Positions 10,237 through 20,623 are shown, counted from the first letter of the stretch. The stretch: 64,000 nucleotides of DNA from Tricholoma matsutake (GCA_026075535.2 AP026549.1:3658001-3722000), one strand, 5' to 3'. Numbers and translations are program-made. The notes: generated from the sequence alone by a model not told the origin.

Positions 10237-10458
10237 AATTATTCTTCTACATACATTTAATACTTTTATTACCCAACCAAGGTACGTAGTTAATTACAGC
10301 CATTAACGGAATAATTAATAAGTATGCATACGCATGACATGTGACATGTGACTGCCAGCTCACAACCACCACCACCACTGTCGCCAACGCCACCTCCTCC
10401 TCCTCTCCACTCTACCACCACCATTCCCACGCCCAATGCCACCATCACCACCACCTTC

Positions 10459-11492
10459 AAACGAGCCGACTGGACGGAACGCGGGCCCAAACGATGCAGA
10501 TCGCGTTGTTTGGGGCCTAAGTATGTTTTTTTCATTTGCTTCTTGTTTTTTCATACTGACTAACTTGTTTCGTTTGTTTTATAGGTTCTACTCGACTGCC
10601 AGAAATAACATGGGCCCAAACGACGTGATTGGACAGAACACAGGCCCAAACGATGCAGATCGCGTCGTTTGGGGCCTAAGTATGTTTTTTTCGTTTGCTT
10701 CTTGTTTTTTCATACTAACTAACTTGTTTCGTTTGTTTTATAGGTTCTACTCGACTGCCAGAAATAACATGGGCCCAAACGACGTGATTGGACAGAACAC
10801 AGGCCCAAACGATGCAGATCGCGTCGTTTGGGCCCTAAGTAAGGTTTTTTTTGTTTGCTTTTTGTTTTTATAAACTAACTAACCTTTTTTTTTAGCTTTC
10901 TAGGTTATAATCTACTGGCAATGATGCCACCACTCACAAAGGAGCCAATGCAGGCCCAAACGACGCAGATCGCGTCGTTTGGGCCCTACATAAGTTTTTT
11001 TCATTTGGTTTTTGTTTTAATAAACTAACTAACTCATTTTTTTAGTTTTCTAGGTTGTAATCTACTAGTAATGATGCCACCACCCGCAAATGAGCCAACA
11101 TGGGCCCAAACGATGCAGATCACGTTGTTTGGGCCCTATGTGAGTTTTTTTCATTTGCTTTTTGTTTTTATAAACTAACTAACTTGTTTCTTTTGTTTTA
11201 TAGGTTCTACTCTACTGCCAGATGGAACACAGGCCCAAACGATGTTGCCGTCATTTGGGCCATAGATAAGTTTTTTTTTTTTTTTTCTTTTTCTTTTTAT
11301 CAATGAACTAATTGTAATTTATTGCCTTTTAGGTTGTATACTACTGGGGATGACCTGCCACGACGAAAAACGCGAGCCGACTGGATGGAACGCAGGCCCA
11401 AATGACGGCAACATCGTTTGGGCCATAGATAAGTTTTTTCTTATTTCTTTTTGTTTTTATAAATCAACTAATTGTAATTTATTGCTTTTTAG
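10459..11492 (+). repeat. Tandem array of seven palindrome plus intron-like modules
   Basis: Intron-like tracts lie at 10521-10584, 10680-10743, 10839-10903, 10990-11053, 11140-11203, 11266-11332 and 11429-11492; five are exactly 64 bp and the others 65 and 67. Each has a T-rich left half, a CTAACT-type box (or AACTAATTG) 20-30 bases before the end, and TTTTAG or TATAG followed by GTT(C/G)TA. The left borders are GTATGT (two), GTAAGG, GTGAGT and, in three, ATAAGT. Before each lies a palindrome of the form GGCCCAAACGA-loop-TCGTTTGGGCC. The first two units repeat at exactly 159 bp. The continuous open frame 10436-10873 is a by-product of this periodicity. Confidence 0.75.
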
Positions 11493-11499
11493 GTTGTAT

Positions 11500-12370
11500 A
11501 CTACTGGGGATGACCTGCCACGATGAAAAACGTGCAACCCACACCCACACCCATCCGATTTCCTCCTCCCCATTCAAATGGGATGTGAGGCTGTTGACAC
11601 GGGCTAGGAGGGTGCAGAGGGATGCCAGGAGACCCCGGAAGGGGGGTACCTGCCTAGTAAGCACCCACCAACCTCTGTACTCATGCCATGTTGCACTGAC
11701 ATGCCCAAACCCCCCCCCCCCAAAAAAAAAGAGAAAAACAGAAATCCAGACAGGGGACAACAGTGATGAACAATGACAAGCCACCCACCCCCAGCCTCAC
11801 AAGCAACTGCTCGTGGGGTGGATCGTGGGTAGAATAACGCCCAGGCGCAGGGACAGGAGATGACAATGACACACCACCTGCCCCCAGCCTCATGAGCAAC
11901 TGCTCGTGGGGTGGATCATGGGTGGAATGACAATGATGACAAGCCACCTACCCCCAGCCTCACAAGCAACTGCTCGTGGGGTGGATCGTGGGTGGAAGGA
12001 CAGACAACAGTGGGGTTGCATCCCCTCCCCCTCCCCCACACTTTGTGTGGGGAGGGATTTTTTTTGTACTTTTAATTATTTATTAGTATTGTGCCCCCCC
12101 TCCCCCATTTTGCATGGGGGAGGGATTTTTTTCTTCATGTTTTTATCTCCCCCCTCGCATTTGGCGTGAGGGGTTAGCTGTTTATGTATATAAATAAAAC
12201 TCCTTCTTGCATCTTGTGAGAGGGAGGATTTTTTGTTTATCTATGTAATCACAATCATCCCCACTCCCTGGCATTCAATGTGAGGGATGTGGTTAATTAA
12301 AAAATTTTGATCTTTCACTACTCCAAAAAAAATTAGAGTGTCATGAATAAACATTATATTACTATCTAAT
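11500..12370 (-). repeat. Mirror of the copy-1 hairpin block
   Basis: Three hairpin repeats with AAGCAACTGCTCGTGGGGTG (about 11800-11820, 11893-11908, 11965-11980) and four GC-clamped hairpins (about 12022-12300), in the reverse order and orientation of 3668-4250. No gene. Confidence 0.7.
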
Positions 12371-12373
12371 AAT

Positions 12374-12465
12374 TCTCCTGTGGCTCAACTGGTTGAGCAC
12401 ACATGTTTGGTTTGTCATGTGATCACTCTAATCAAGATGTCTTGAGTTCAATCCTTACTCTGCAC
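12374..12465 (+). promoter_or_regulatory. tRNA-like pol III head, type T1
   Basis: A-box TGGCTCAACTGG (12381-12392) and B-box GTTCAATCC (12446-12454). It is the counterpart of 3491-3582 and again faces the nearest terminus. Confidence 0.6.
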
Positions 12466-12559
12466 AAATATATTTTGTAGGCACTTTGACAACTTAAGAC
12501 TTGAAATTTGACTATCCATTAGGGTATATACTCCAAGTTGAGGATCTGGAGTAACCAGA

Positions 12560-12705
12560 ATCTGGTCGGAATAACTGGAAAAACTGGACTCCGACCAGAA
12601 TAACTGGACTCCAATCGGAATAACTGGACTCTGACTGGAATAACTGGACTCTGACTGGAATAACTGGACTCTGACCGGAATAACTGGACTCCAACTGGAA
12701 TAGGT
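12560..12705 (+). repeat. Short tandem repeat of about 20 bp
   Basis: Six to seven copies of GGAATAACTGGACTCTGACC with C/T and A/G variants, leading into the right terminal repeat. Copy 1 has only one or two units in the matching place (about 3387-3410). Confidence 0.8.
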
Positions 12706-12799
12706 GGGGGAGGGTAAATTACAGGGTTTGGTCTCTGGTTCAAGCCCAAAGGGGTAGAAAACTGGCACTGAACCGGACTTTCAAGCACTATGTACAATT

Positions 12800-14345
12800 A
12801 CAATTCAAGTTCTCCAAAACCTGGATTTGTCATCTGTCTCTTCTACCTCATCTTCCAACTCAGTCTCATCAACTTCTTTCTGAGGTCCCACCTGCTCTTC
12901 ACTTCCCATTTGCTTCTGAACAATCTTAATGGTTTCTGAAAGTCCTGGATAGAGTGGAGTTTTGGCCCAAGATCCAACTGCAACTTGAGCCTTGAAGGTC
13001 TGTGGGCTGGTGTTATGCTGAAGGTGATTGATCTCAAGCCTTCCAACTGAGAATGCATGTTCAGCATCCACTGATGATGCCAAAAGAGTGTCAGAGTAGA
13101 AGCAAAAATGAGAATTATTACACTTACCTGGTGCTGAGCAAAAATCAAGCTCCATCTTTGCTAACCGAGGTCACTGCTCAATGGCTTGATGCCAGTACTT
13201 CATGATTCCTCCAGCCTCCTTGATAGTTGACAGCTGGATGACAGGATCAACCAGATAAGTAGCAATAGTATCTGGATCTTGATTCTCCTCAGGTTCTGTT
13301 GCAACAACCCACTTGGACTTGGTCTGAAAAGCAAATACAGTAAGTCTAAGATTTGGCAGCATAGATTAAATCTCACCTTGCCCCTACAATGAGCAGGGGC
13401 AGGAGGTAATCCCTCTAAGTTCTCTCCCTTGTATGTTACATCCCAACACTCCATAACCATCTTCTTGATATCACGTATTTGTGCTGCTGTCCAAGCATGG
13501 TCTTTAAACCATTTTACCTTCTTGTCAGGACACATGACTGCATATTGTCAGCATACAAATGCATAAAAAATACTACACTTACCAATTGCAATGATGTACA
13601 GTTCGCAGTCCTTCATGAGAGTGTAGTATTTGTTGTTTAAGAGTAGAGTAAGTTGTGCAGCAACACAGACAACATTGGGAAGTTCCGATTCCTTGTCATC
13701 ATGGACTAGTGTCATGGACTGCTCAATAGAGTCCAGCATAGGTATGACATCTGCTATAAGTGGAACCTGAGACTGTGAAAACAGCTTTGTGGGCCCATCA
13801 AAGACCTATTAGAGATAATTAATTGTCTGCATTGTCAAATATCAGACAAGTGACCTCAAGTACTGCACTAAGTGTTTCTGCAAGATCCCACTGGTCTTCT
13901 GAAAGCCAGTAAGCCTGGAGTTTGTTGATGGCTGCACCTGTGAGCTGTTCAACTGGACTTCTAAAGTAGAGGTGAGCATCTAGGCAAGTGAGATCTGAAT
14001 TCCATCGGGTAGGAACCTGGTGATCAAGTGTCTCCTTGTTACCAGACAGATCCTTGTCATTTGTAACAAGTATATCAAACTTCTCCTTTAGTGTTGAACT
14101 GTCATGAACACACCATGCAAGGCCAGCAACCTGGGATTTCCTAAATTAAAATTGAATGTTGTGAAATAAATATCCTTACACGTGGAAAAAGTTGCAGTGC
14201 CATCTTTTCCTCCAAAGGATATATTGAAATACCCTTTTTCCTCATCATCTCAATTGCTTGGCCATGAGTAGTCTTGACAATGGCAGTATCATGGATATCT
14301 CTACCATCATCAGACACAGCAGCTGAATCATTCTCAATGCCTTCC
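12800..14345 (-). pseudogene. hAT transposase relic, C-terminal two thirds
   Basis: Minus-strand exons read, from right to left, IENDSAAVSDDGRDIHD, PTRWNSDLTCLDAHL (about 14000), GPTKLFSQSQVPLIADVI (13760), LPNVVCVAAQLTLLL, PDKKVKWFKDHAWTAAQI (13520), DPDTIATYLVDPVIQLS (13280) and ASSVDAEHAFSVGRLEINHL (about 13040-13085). The last is the hAT C-terminal dimerization motif; usual copies have ER where this has EH, an R-to-H change as expected at a CpG. The relic belongs to the hAT shell 6501-24758 and is continued upstream by 16600-16853 and 17191-18140. Introns appear to separate the blocks. It is interrupted near 14345, and roughly 80-120 residues before IENDSAA are missing, so it cannot make active enzyme. 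Confidence 0.8.
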
Positions 14346-14550
14346 GTGTGTTTCTGCTTATGGGTATGCAGGGTATGGGTATGGGTATGGCATTGCCCTA
14401 CCTGCGCAACACTGTACCCTTACCCACAGGTTTATGGGTACCGACAGCCAGTCATGTGGATCATATGATGTTGTTGATCACAACAACAACAACAACAACA
14501 TGATCAACAACAACATCAACAGCAATGACGACTATGACCACAACCATGAC
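14346..14550. repeat. GGGTAT-rich arm and CAA microsatellite
   Basis: Degenerate GGGTATGGGTATGG sequence at 14362-14460 followed by a CAACAACAA tract (about 14478-14500). Left boundary of an insertion into the hAT transposase; its exact end and superfamily could not be fixed. Confidence 0.55.
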
Positions 14551-14551
14551 C

Positions 14552-14812
14552 CCCTCCCTCGCTCCAAATGCAAGTGGGGGGGTTTCTTTTGTTCTGGGCA
14601 ATGATGCTGGTGACAAACCCCCCTCCCTCACTCCAAATGTGAGTGGGGGGGTTCTCCTTTTGTTCTGGGCAACAATGATGACGACAACCCCCTCCCTTGC
14701 ATCAAATGCAAGTGGGGGGGGGGGGTTTCTTTTGTTCTGGGCAATGACAACGGCAACAACCCCCCTCCCTCGCTCCAAACACAAGTGGGGGGGTTTTTCT
14801 TTTGTTCTGGGC
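14552..14812 (+). repeat. Four tandem GC-clamped hairpin units, about 62-75 bp
   Basis: Units of the form CCCCCTCCCT(C/T)GC...AAGTGGGGGG followed by TTTCTTTTGTTCTGGGCAA. In the third, CTTGCATC-AAATGCAAG gives a perfect inner stem. Related single or double copies lie at about 22690-22800, 23050-23150 (inverse) and 36770-36812. Confidence 0.75.
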
Positions 14813-14818
14813 AACAAC

Positions 14819-16459
14819 TAGGGTGTAGCATGGGTCACACCGTGGGTAAAGTTTCACACACTGCACCCACACCTGCCAACTTCTAACACCGCAACCACAG
14901 TGACAGGTTTCTACCATGGTCTGTCATGAACACTGCAGGTGTGACACCACATATATACACCATGGACTTTTTGCCTTGTATTTGACATTCTATGCCATTA
15001 AACATCCTGTATTTGTATTGTATAAGCCCTTAACTAACTTAACTACACCCTGTACACAATACCTAAGCTAAAGTTTTTTCAAAAGAAATTGAATAACACA
15101 AATCTTCTATTACTTATTGATTTACATCCACCATGACATGATGAATCTTGTGCCAAAAAATGAGCATTGGGATTTTATTTAACAATTCTATAGCATCTAC
15201 ATGCAAACACCTTCATCACTCATCTCAAGCGACGGAGGGATTTATTTACTTAATAATTCTATACAATACTACAAAAAGAAAAAATGGGCGTGAAGTTGGC
15301 ATGGTGGTGCCCTTCCCACTTGTTGCCCCCCACCATTGTAGTGGTGCCCCTGCCCCTTATGGGTGGTGCTCCTTGTGCTGGCATTCCTCCCCCATGTCGT
15401 GGTACCCGCTCATTCCATTCACATCCTCAGCTACCAGCATCCTACCCCTCCCCCTCCCCATTGCCCCCCGTTTCCACCCCATGAGCAGTTGCTCACAGCA
15501 GTGGATGGGGGGCTGTTGTGGTAGTGGTGGTGGTGTGTCATTGTCCCTCTCCCCATCATTGTTGTCGTCATCGGCTGCATGCATACCCACCCCTTTTCCC
15601 CATAACCCCCTCTCACGTAGCACCCCTTTCCATCCCACGAGCAATGGCTCATGGCAGGGGTTGGGGGCTGTCATGGTGGGTTGTAGTGGCCATCTTGTCC
15701 CCTCACTGTGTCTCTTCCTCATCTCCCTCCCCCCACTGTTGCTCCCTGCTTCCACCCCTGTGGTAGTGGTGGCAGTGTTTCCTGTTTCAAGAAGTGGTGG
15801 GGTGGTTTAGTGGTCAGGTAGCAGGGTTTTTGCATGCTTACCTTGTGGGTAACCTGCTACCCAGGGCTCCTGGTACTTCCTGGGGTCTCTTAACCCCAAA
15901 CAACCCTCTCACATCTCATTTGGACGGGGAGGAGGGGGTGGGCATGCATCGTGCGTTGTTGTTGTAGATAGTTGTAGATAACCTAAAAATAACTGAAGAA
16001 AATGGTCATTAATTGAAAAAGACATAAAAGAACAGTGAAAGTACTTAATTTACATTGTGTCAACAGTTGTCAACATCCTAATATCTTTGTGACCTGGCAA
16101 TGTTGCAGCCATGCCTCTTGATGGAACGGTGTGGGAATGGGGTCCTCTTTGTCATCCTCCCTGTCATCACTTTTGTCCGCCGTCTCCATTGTTAAGGAGC
16201 ACAAAACACTGCAATCTAGAAAAAAAGAATAGTTAGTTAATTGAAAGAAGCCAACATTACCATTGTCAAGCAGGAAAATTCATGTTGATTGATGTTTGGC
16301 AATGGCCGGATCTGGTAATTCAACCAACCCGTCAATACCTGTGACACCACCAAAACGGGTATGGTATGTCACAGGTCTGGCATTTCAGCAACCGTACCCA
16401 TACCCATCAAACCTGTGGGCTGTTTACCACAGGTTTACCCATACCCATGCTACACCCTA
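14819..16459. mobile_element. hAT-type non-autonomous element, 1.6 kb
   Basis: Ends TAGGGTGTAGCATGGGT and, from the right, TAGGGTGTAGCATGGGT, a perfect inverted repeat of at least 17 bases. Flanks GCAACAAC (14811-14818) and GCAATGAC (16460-16467) agree at six of eight positions; both differences fit decay of a CpG in an original GCAACGAC. The body contains GAGCAGTTGCTC and GAGCAATGGCTC hairpins (about 15483-15498 and 15640-15655) and intron-like tracts on the minus strand. The 220-codon open frame at 15148-15810 is low-complexity and is not called. Confidence 0.8.
15983..16260 (-). other. Two intron-like tracts
   Basis: Minus strand 16260-16216: GTAATGTTGG...TTAACTAACTATTC...TTTTTTCTAG. Minus strand 16053-15983: GTAAATTAAGTAC...TTTTTAGGTTATC. 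Weaker than the modules at 10521-11492 and without a good palindrome beside them. Confidence 0.4.
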
Positions 16460-16599
16460 GCAATGACTGAGGGAGGGGGTTGAGCTGGAGGGGATATCTT
16501 GTGGTTTGTAGGCAACGATGACAATGACTCCCTCTCCACCACCACCCCCTCCCTTGGACAGCACAAAGCAACAATGGGCTTGGCGACTACAGACACCAC

Positions 16600-16853
16600 C
16601 CAATGCATCATTGTTTTCTGCATTGTCCATGCAAAGTGAAAGTAGCTATAAGAGGCTCAGATTGCATGAAACAAGAGATAAGTTAGTAACAAACAAATTT
16701 GTCAAGCCCAAATCACTGTAGACAGCTGGCAGTAACCTCAGCAAGATATTGTCCATCATGTTTTTGAGTTAATCTGAGATGGATAATGCATTGAAGCAGC
16801 GAATTCTCATAACAAAATTTAGTGCCAACCTTATAAATTCCAGTACAGCACGA
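16600..16853 (-). pseudogene. hAT transposase relic, middle part
   Basis: Minus-strand reading LTQKHDGQYLAEVTASCLQ and, after a frame change, MDNAENNDAL. The second is the DNASNN-type motif around a conserved aspartate of hAT enzymes. It continues in the N-terminal direction through the MITE at 16862-17182: the gene text FDEGVIH breaks at the MITE and resumes as RAVLEFI. Confidence 0.7.
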
Positions 16854-16861
16854 TGAATAAC

Positions 16862-17182
16862 TAGGGATCTGCACGGGTTTTGTGTACCCATACGGGTTAT
16901 GGGTACGGGTACATGTGGGTATGGGTATGGGTCGCAATAGTCCTACCGGTGAGCTACAAAACGCACCAAAAATCAAGCAAAACGGTCAAGAATTGAGTGA
17001 GTTGTGATAGAAACAATCTAGACAGGATTGTTTTTATCACAACTCACTCAATTCTTGACCGTTTTTGCTTGAGTTTTGGTGCGTTTTGTAGCTAAGACCT
17101 GCAGGTTTACAGATAAAACCTGTCATGGGTATGGGTATGGGTACAGCGCAAAATACCTGGGGGTTACCCATGCAGATCCCTA
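16862..17182. mobile_element. hAT MITE, 321 bp, with 8-bp duplication TGAATAAC
   Basis: Ends TAGGGATCTGCACGGGT and, from the right, TAGGGATCTGCATGGGT. Exact TGAATAAC at 16854-16861 and 17183-17190. The centre is a long foldback (16953-17009 against about 17036-17093, GCTACAAAACGCACC...). The arms hold degenerate GGGTATGGGTA. It splits the hAT transposase coding sequence. Confidence 0.9.
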
Positions 17183-17190
17183 TGAATAAC

Positions 17191-18140
17191 TCCCTCATCA
17201 AACCAGACAACAACAAGTCCAAGAAATGATGCAACTATTGGAGCTGTCCACCCATCTTGTACTTGATAGATAGTGCTATTGAGAGCTTTCAAATATTATG
17301 GTTGAGCAATAATAATACCATACAAATATATAAATGAGAGACCATAAAGTAATTTCAGACATGTTTTGACATCTCAGCATACATAGCTTTAATATCATGA
17401 GAAACCATTTGAGGAGAAGGGATAATCATTCTGGGTTGGAGCATATCTACCTCTGCCTGGTAGTCATCATCCAGAACTGAATTGAAAGGACAATGGTTTT
17501 TGGCACATTGTAGAGCAATCAAGGTGCAGTGGCCTGCAGGTGTTTATGGCTCAGCAGAAACACCTAGATGCTTATCACAAGACTGTACACCCTCCTGGAG
17601 ATTCTTCATTCCATGACCGATAGACATGCGAGGATGAACATGAAGAGTATGATTAGTGGGGTCCACATTGCATGTGAACACAAAGACCAGCTTTTTGGGC
17701 TTCTGATGGTCATCCACCTCACAATGGAGAGTGGTATTAAAGTGATCATAAACCTTGGAACACCAGGTAGACTTGGAAGCCTCTGAAAAAAACAAGACAA
17801 TGTTCATGAGTTCCATCATAGTACTGGCATGAGAATTGACATGTACCAATAATCTCACTATCAGATAGGGACCATACCTCAGCATCTGTCTTGCCCACAA
17901 TAGTCTTTTTCACAGCACAAGCCTTTACAGGAGAGATAAGGACAGCAGGAGTTGCAGAGTCTGTATCTGGGTCCTCAGTAGATGTCTCAGCAGTCAATTG
18001 AGCACTAGTAACTCTTCTAGCAGCTGGAAAACATCCCCGGCACATTGTTTAGCACCACAGGGGAAGTGATGGGGGGAAACAACCATGAAACGGCTGCCAG
18101 ATGTTGTTCAACAGCTTTGGACAGCCTCAATAAGCGGAGT
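17191..18140 (-). pseudogene. hAT transposase relic, N-terminal part
   Basis: Minus-strand pieces SKVYDHFNTTLHCEVDDHQK and KPKKLVFVFTCNVDP (about 17640-17760) look like the zinc-binding N-terminal region, with DPTNHTLHVHPRMSIGHGM following. Then ALQCAKNHCPFNSVLDDDYQ and MIIPSPQMVSHDIKAMYAEM (about 17365-17500), and DGWTAPIVASFLGLVVVWFD near 17200-17240, which is the start of the catalytic core. Several expected arginines are replaced (for example CAKNHCPF). Upstream of about 17900 the reading CAVKKTIVGKTDAEVWSLSD suggests a first exon. A decayed gene, part of the 6501-24758 element. Confidence 0.7.
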
Positions 18141-18477
18141 TTGAATATCTATATTTAAGGTGTACCATGTAAACCACAAGTATATTTTGTTGTACTGGTA
18201 CCCATGAACACTGTATCTCTATGGCCTGGGTACAGGTGCCATGTTTATTGCAGGTTTCCACAAGGTTACCCACAAATTCATGCATTTGCTCAAACCCCGC
18301 AGCTACCCCACACTGCACAGGTCTTGAGCAGCACCATTTATCATAGTATAGACTGTATATACTATGTACAATACATATATACTTATAATAAATCAACTAG
18401 AACAAAACAGACTAGAGTGAAACACGAGAATTCCCCCCTTTGCTGTTGGAGTGAGGGAGGGGTAAGGTATGACATGC

Positions 18478-18584
18478 TGATGGTCGGTCTGACAGGTGAC
18501 ATCTAGAGGGCCTCACATCCTTGTGTTATACAATCCGAAGCCTTTTTGTGGGTTTTGTTTGGGTTTCTGGGTTGAGCATCATCA
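18478..18584 (+). repeat. 5' LTR, shortened to 107 bp
   Basis: TGATGGTCGG...GAGCATCATCA, matching the last 115 bp of the 3' LTR. The rest is missing. Because the true LTR begins TGATAG and this copy begins TGATGG, a deletion between two TGAT words is a simple explanation. Confidence 0.65.
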
Positions 18585-18587
18585 TTT

Positions 18588-18606
18588 TGGAGCCCACCGC
18601 GAGGGC
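18588..18606 (+). promoter_or_regulatory. Primer-binding site
   Basis: TGGAGCCCACCGCGAGGGC, three bases after the 5' LTR. It starts with TGG, complementary to a tRNA CCA end; the tRNA was not identified. Confidence 0.6.
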
Positions 18607-18849
18607 TTTCTAGATCAGTTCATCGTTGGACCTCCCCACCTTTCCACCACCATTTTTTTTTTGGCCTTTGGCTGAAGGAAGCTCGATGATTTTGATTTTG
18701 CATTGAACTCATAGTGCCTCCAACCCTCCTGAACAACCAGGAGATCTCGATACAGTATCTCAACCATTGATAATATCATTTTGCACTCTTTTGCCCTTCA
18801 CATTTACTATTTTGCTACCGTCTTTGACTTCAAAACACACAAAGCCCAA

Positions 18850-19710
18850 TATTGCATGAATTTCAACTTTGCAGCCCCCGAAATTTACTTCAAACATGTC
18901 GATGTCCTTTATGCCAGCTCGTGGCCATTCTACATCTCCAAAATTCGATCCAAAACAGCCCAGAGAACTCCAAAAATACTTCGAAGAGCTCGAATTTCTC
19001 TTCCCAACTTGTGGTATTACAGATCATGACCTAAAGAAGAAGCATGCTTGCAGATATGTCAACATCAACTCTTGTGAACTCCCAGCACCTCATTTAATGC
19101 ATTTTGCATTGCAGTACACAAGTTCTATCCTGGATCAGAAGACAAACACAAATACAGCATTTTGGACATGGATACTCTCATTCGCAAACAGCTTCGCATC
19201 GGTATTTTTGACTCGAATGATCTAGGGGTTTATTATAGGTCATTCTGCAATGTTACAAATTTTCTTTGCTTGAAACACAGAATTTTGGAAGCCGAACAAA
19301 GTCGAGCTTTTGTTCGAGGGTTTCAAATGGATTTACAGACTCGAATTGCACATTGTCTCGAACTGAAGTTCCCTGATCATTATCCCGATGACCCATACAC
19401 TCTGAACAACATCCACGACGCTGTGAAATTTGTTTTAGCATCTTCAAACTTGTATTCCATTTCCCAGCCATCGATTTTGACCTCAAATTCATCATTGCCT
19501 AGTGCTCCGATCAACTCCGAAGATATGTCGCACATTTTCAAACATTTTGCATCGAACTTTGCATCGGTTTTTGCAGCTTCGCACGTGACCAGAACAGCAT
19601 CCAAAATTTCTGTCCCGACCTCATTCTTCACTGATATAGCACCTTCACTGCATCAAACCAAACATTCAATGGTACACATCACAGGTCGCACATTTCAGAC
19701 AATGTAGAAG
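18850..19710 (+). pseudogene. Ty3-type gag relic
   Basis: Two frames together give SMSFMPARGHSTSPKFDPKQ, PRELQKYFEELEFLFPTCGI, LKKKHACRYVNIN and, after a shift near 19090, DMDTLIRKQLRIGIFDSNDL, YYRSFCNVTNFLCLKHRI, EQSRAFVRGFQMDLQTRIA and DHYPDDPYTLNNIHDAVKFV. These are the conserved blocks of the capsid-like region of gag proteins common in Agaricomycete retroelements. Downstream to about 20400 the frame is mostly Ser/Pro/Ile-rich and has no zinc knuckle. The capsid would package the RNA. Broken by at least one frameshift. Confidence 0.75.
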
Positions 19711-20623
19711 CTCGTATCGCAGCGCTAGAACACGAACTAGCTCTCGAAAAAGAGCTTGTGCTTGAACGAGAAATCTTTGCACTTTGAAATTGTCAAGTCG
19801 CACCTTGCAGTCTTCATCACATAGTTCCAGCTTCATCACACATGTCCGCACCAGTTTCATCTTCGATAAATTCACCTTTGCCTATTGCACCAATTGTATC
19901 AGCTTCGACAATTTTGACATCATCCAAAGAACGTGACATATTCGAATTACCGCTTTTGACTTCAACTCGTCCTCCAACACCATTTTCACCTCTGCAATCT
20001 AGTCTGATCTTGCCCCTGATATTTTCGTCATATTCGTCCTCGTCATCGCACATTTCGACCTCATCTTTGCATTTGCAACTCCCAATATCTTTGTCCTTGA
20101 TTTTGTCCTCTGTGCCATCATCCATTTCATCATCTATTTTGATATCACATTTGCCCTTGTATATTTCGCGACCAGTTTCATGTTCACATTTGCATTTGCC
20201 CTCAAAGTCCAATATAGTGCTCGAAGTTCCCTATCCATCATATATCCATAGTCCTCAACTCGCAACCCTCATCGTCATCCCCGAAATTTTTATTACATCC
20301 ATCATTGACCACAGTTTTGTCGACCTCATTTTCGATCCCTCAATCTTTCGTTCAAACTATACTCGACTAGTTCCTCGACCCGATTATAGCGATCATGGTT
20401 AGCACTCTCGACATCAACCAAATTTGTGCATTTCCTTCTCTTTTGCTTGCATTTTGACTTCATTCTATTTATCGAACTCATCTTCACCATGCTTGACATT
20501 CTTCGATTAACCTCGACGGCTTTTATTTTAGCTTCGACACCTCATTTTGCATCGCTTCATTTCGATTTAATTTGATTTACCTTTGCAGTTTGATCGACTG
20601 ACCGGGACGGTCAGTATTTTAGT

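Larger units (their letters stand above)
9913..12719. mobile_element. TIR element with outward-facing tRNA-like heads, copy 2 (inverted)
   Basis: Left end TTTACACTCCCCCACCTA; right end on the minus strand ATTTACCCTCCCCCACCT; TAC on both sides. It is the inverted relative of 3357-5224: the tRNA-like blocks, the row of hairpins and the GAGCAACTGCTC repeats occur in mirror order. It is longer because seven intron-like modules replace the single one of copy 1. No protein-coding gene. Confidence 0.7.
8523..12790. mobile_element. hAT-type GGTCC-rich element with 8-bp duplication TGTACAAT
   Basis: Ends TAGTGCTTAAAGGTCTGGTT and, from the right on the minus strand, TAGTGCTTGAAAGTCCGGTT. Exact TGTACAAT at 8515-8522 and 12791-12798. 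The subterminal arms are rich in GGACC/GGTCC and CCAGTC words, as in 30539-37165 and 59156-59333. No transposase. The TIR element copy 2 (9913-12719) is inserted near its right end. Confidence 0.85.

Noticed and set aside
10436..10873. 145-codon open frame with repeated hydrophobic segments
   Set aside because: It follows from two exact 159-bp units of the module array; 159 is a multiple of three by chance, and later units break the frame.
14362..14460. Interstitial telomere
   Set aside because: The GGGTAT words are degenerate, short and part of element arms with inverted counterparts.
15148..15810. 220-codon plus-strand open frame
   Set aside because: Pro/Ser/His-rich low complexity arising from hairpin repeats in a hAT-type element; the opposite strand is equally open and there is no domain.
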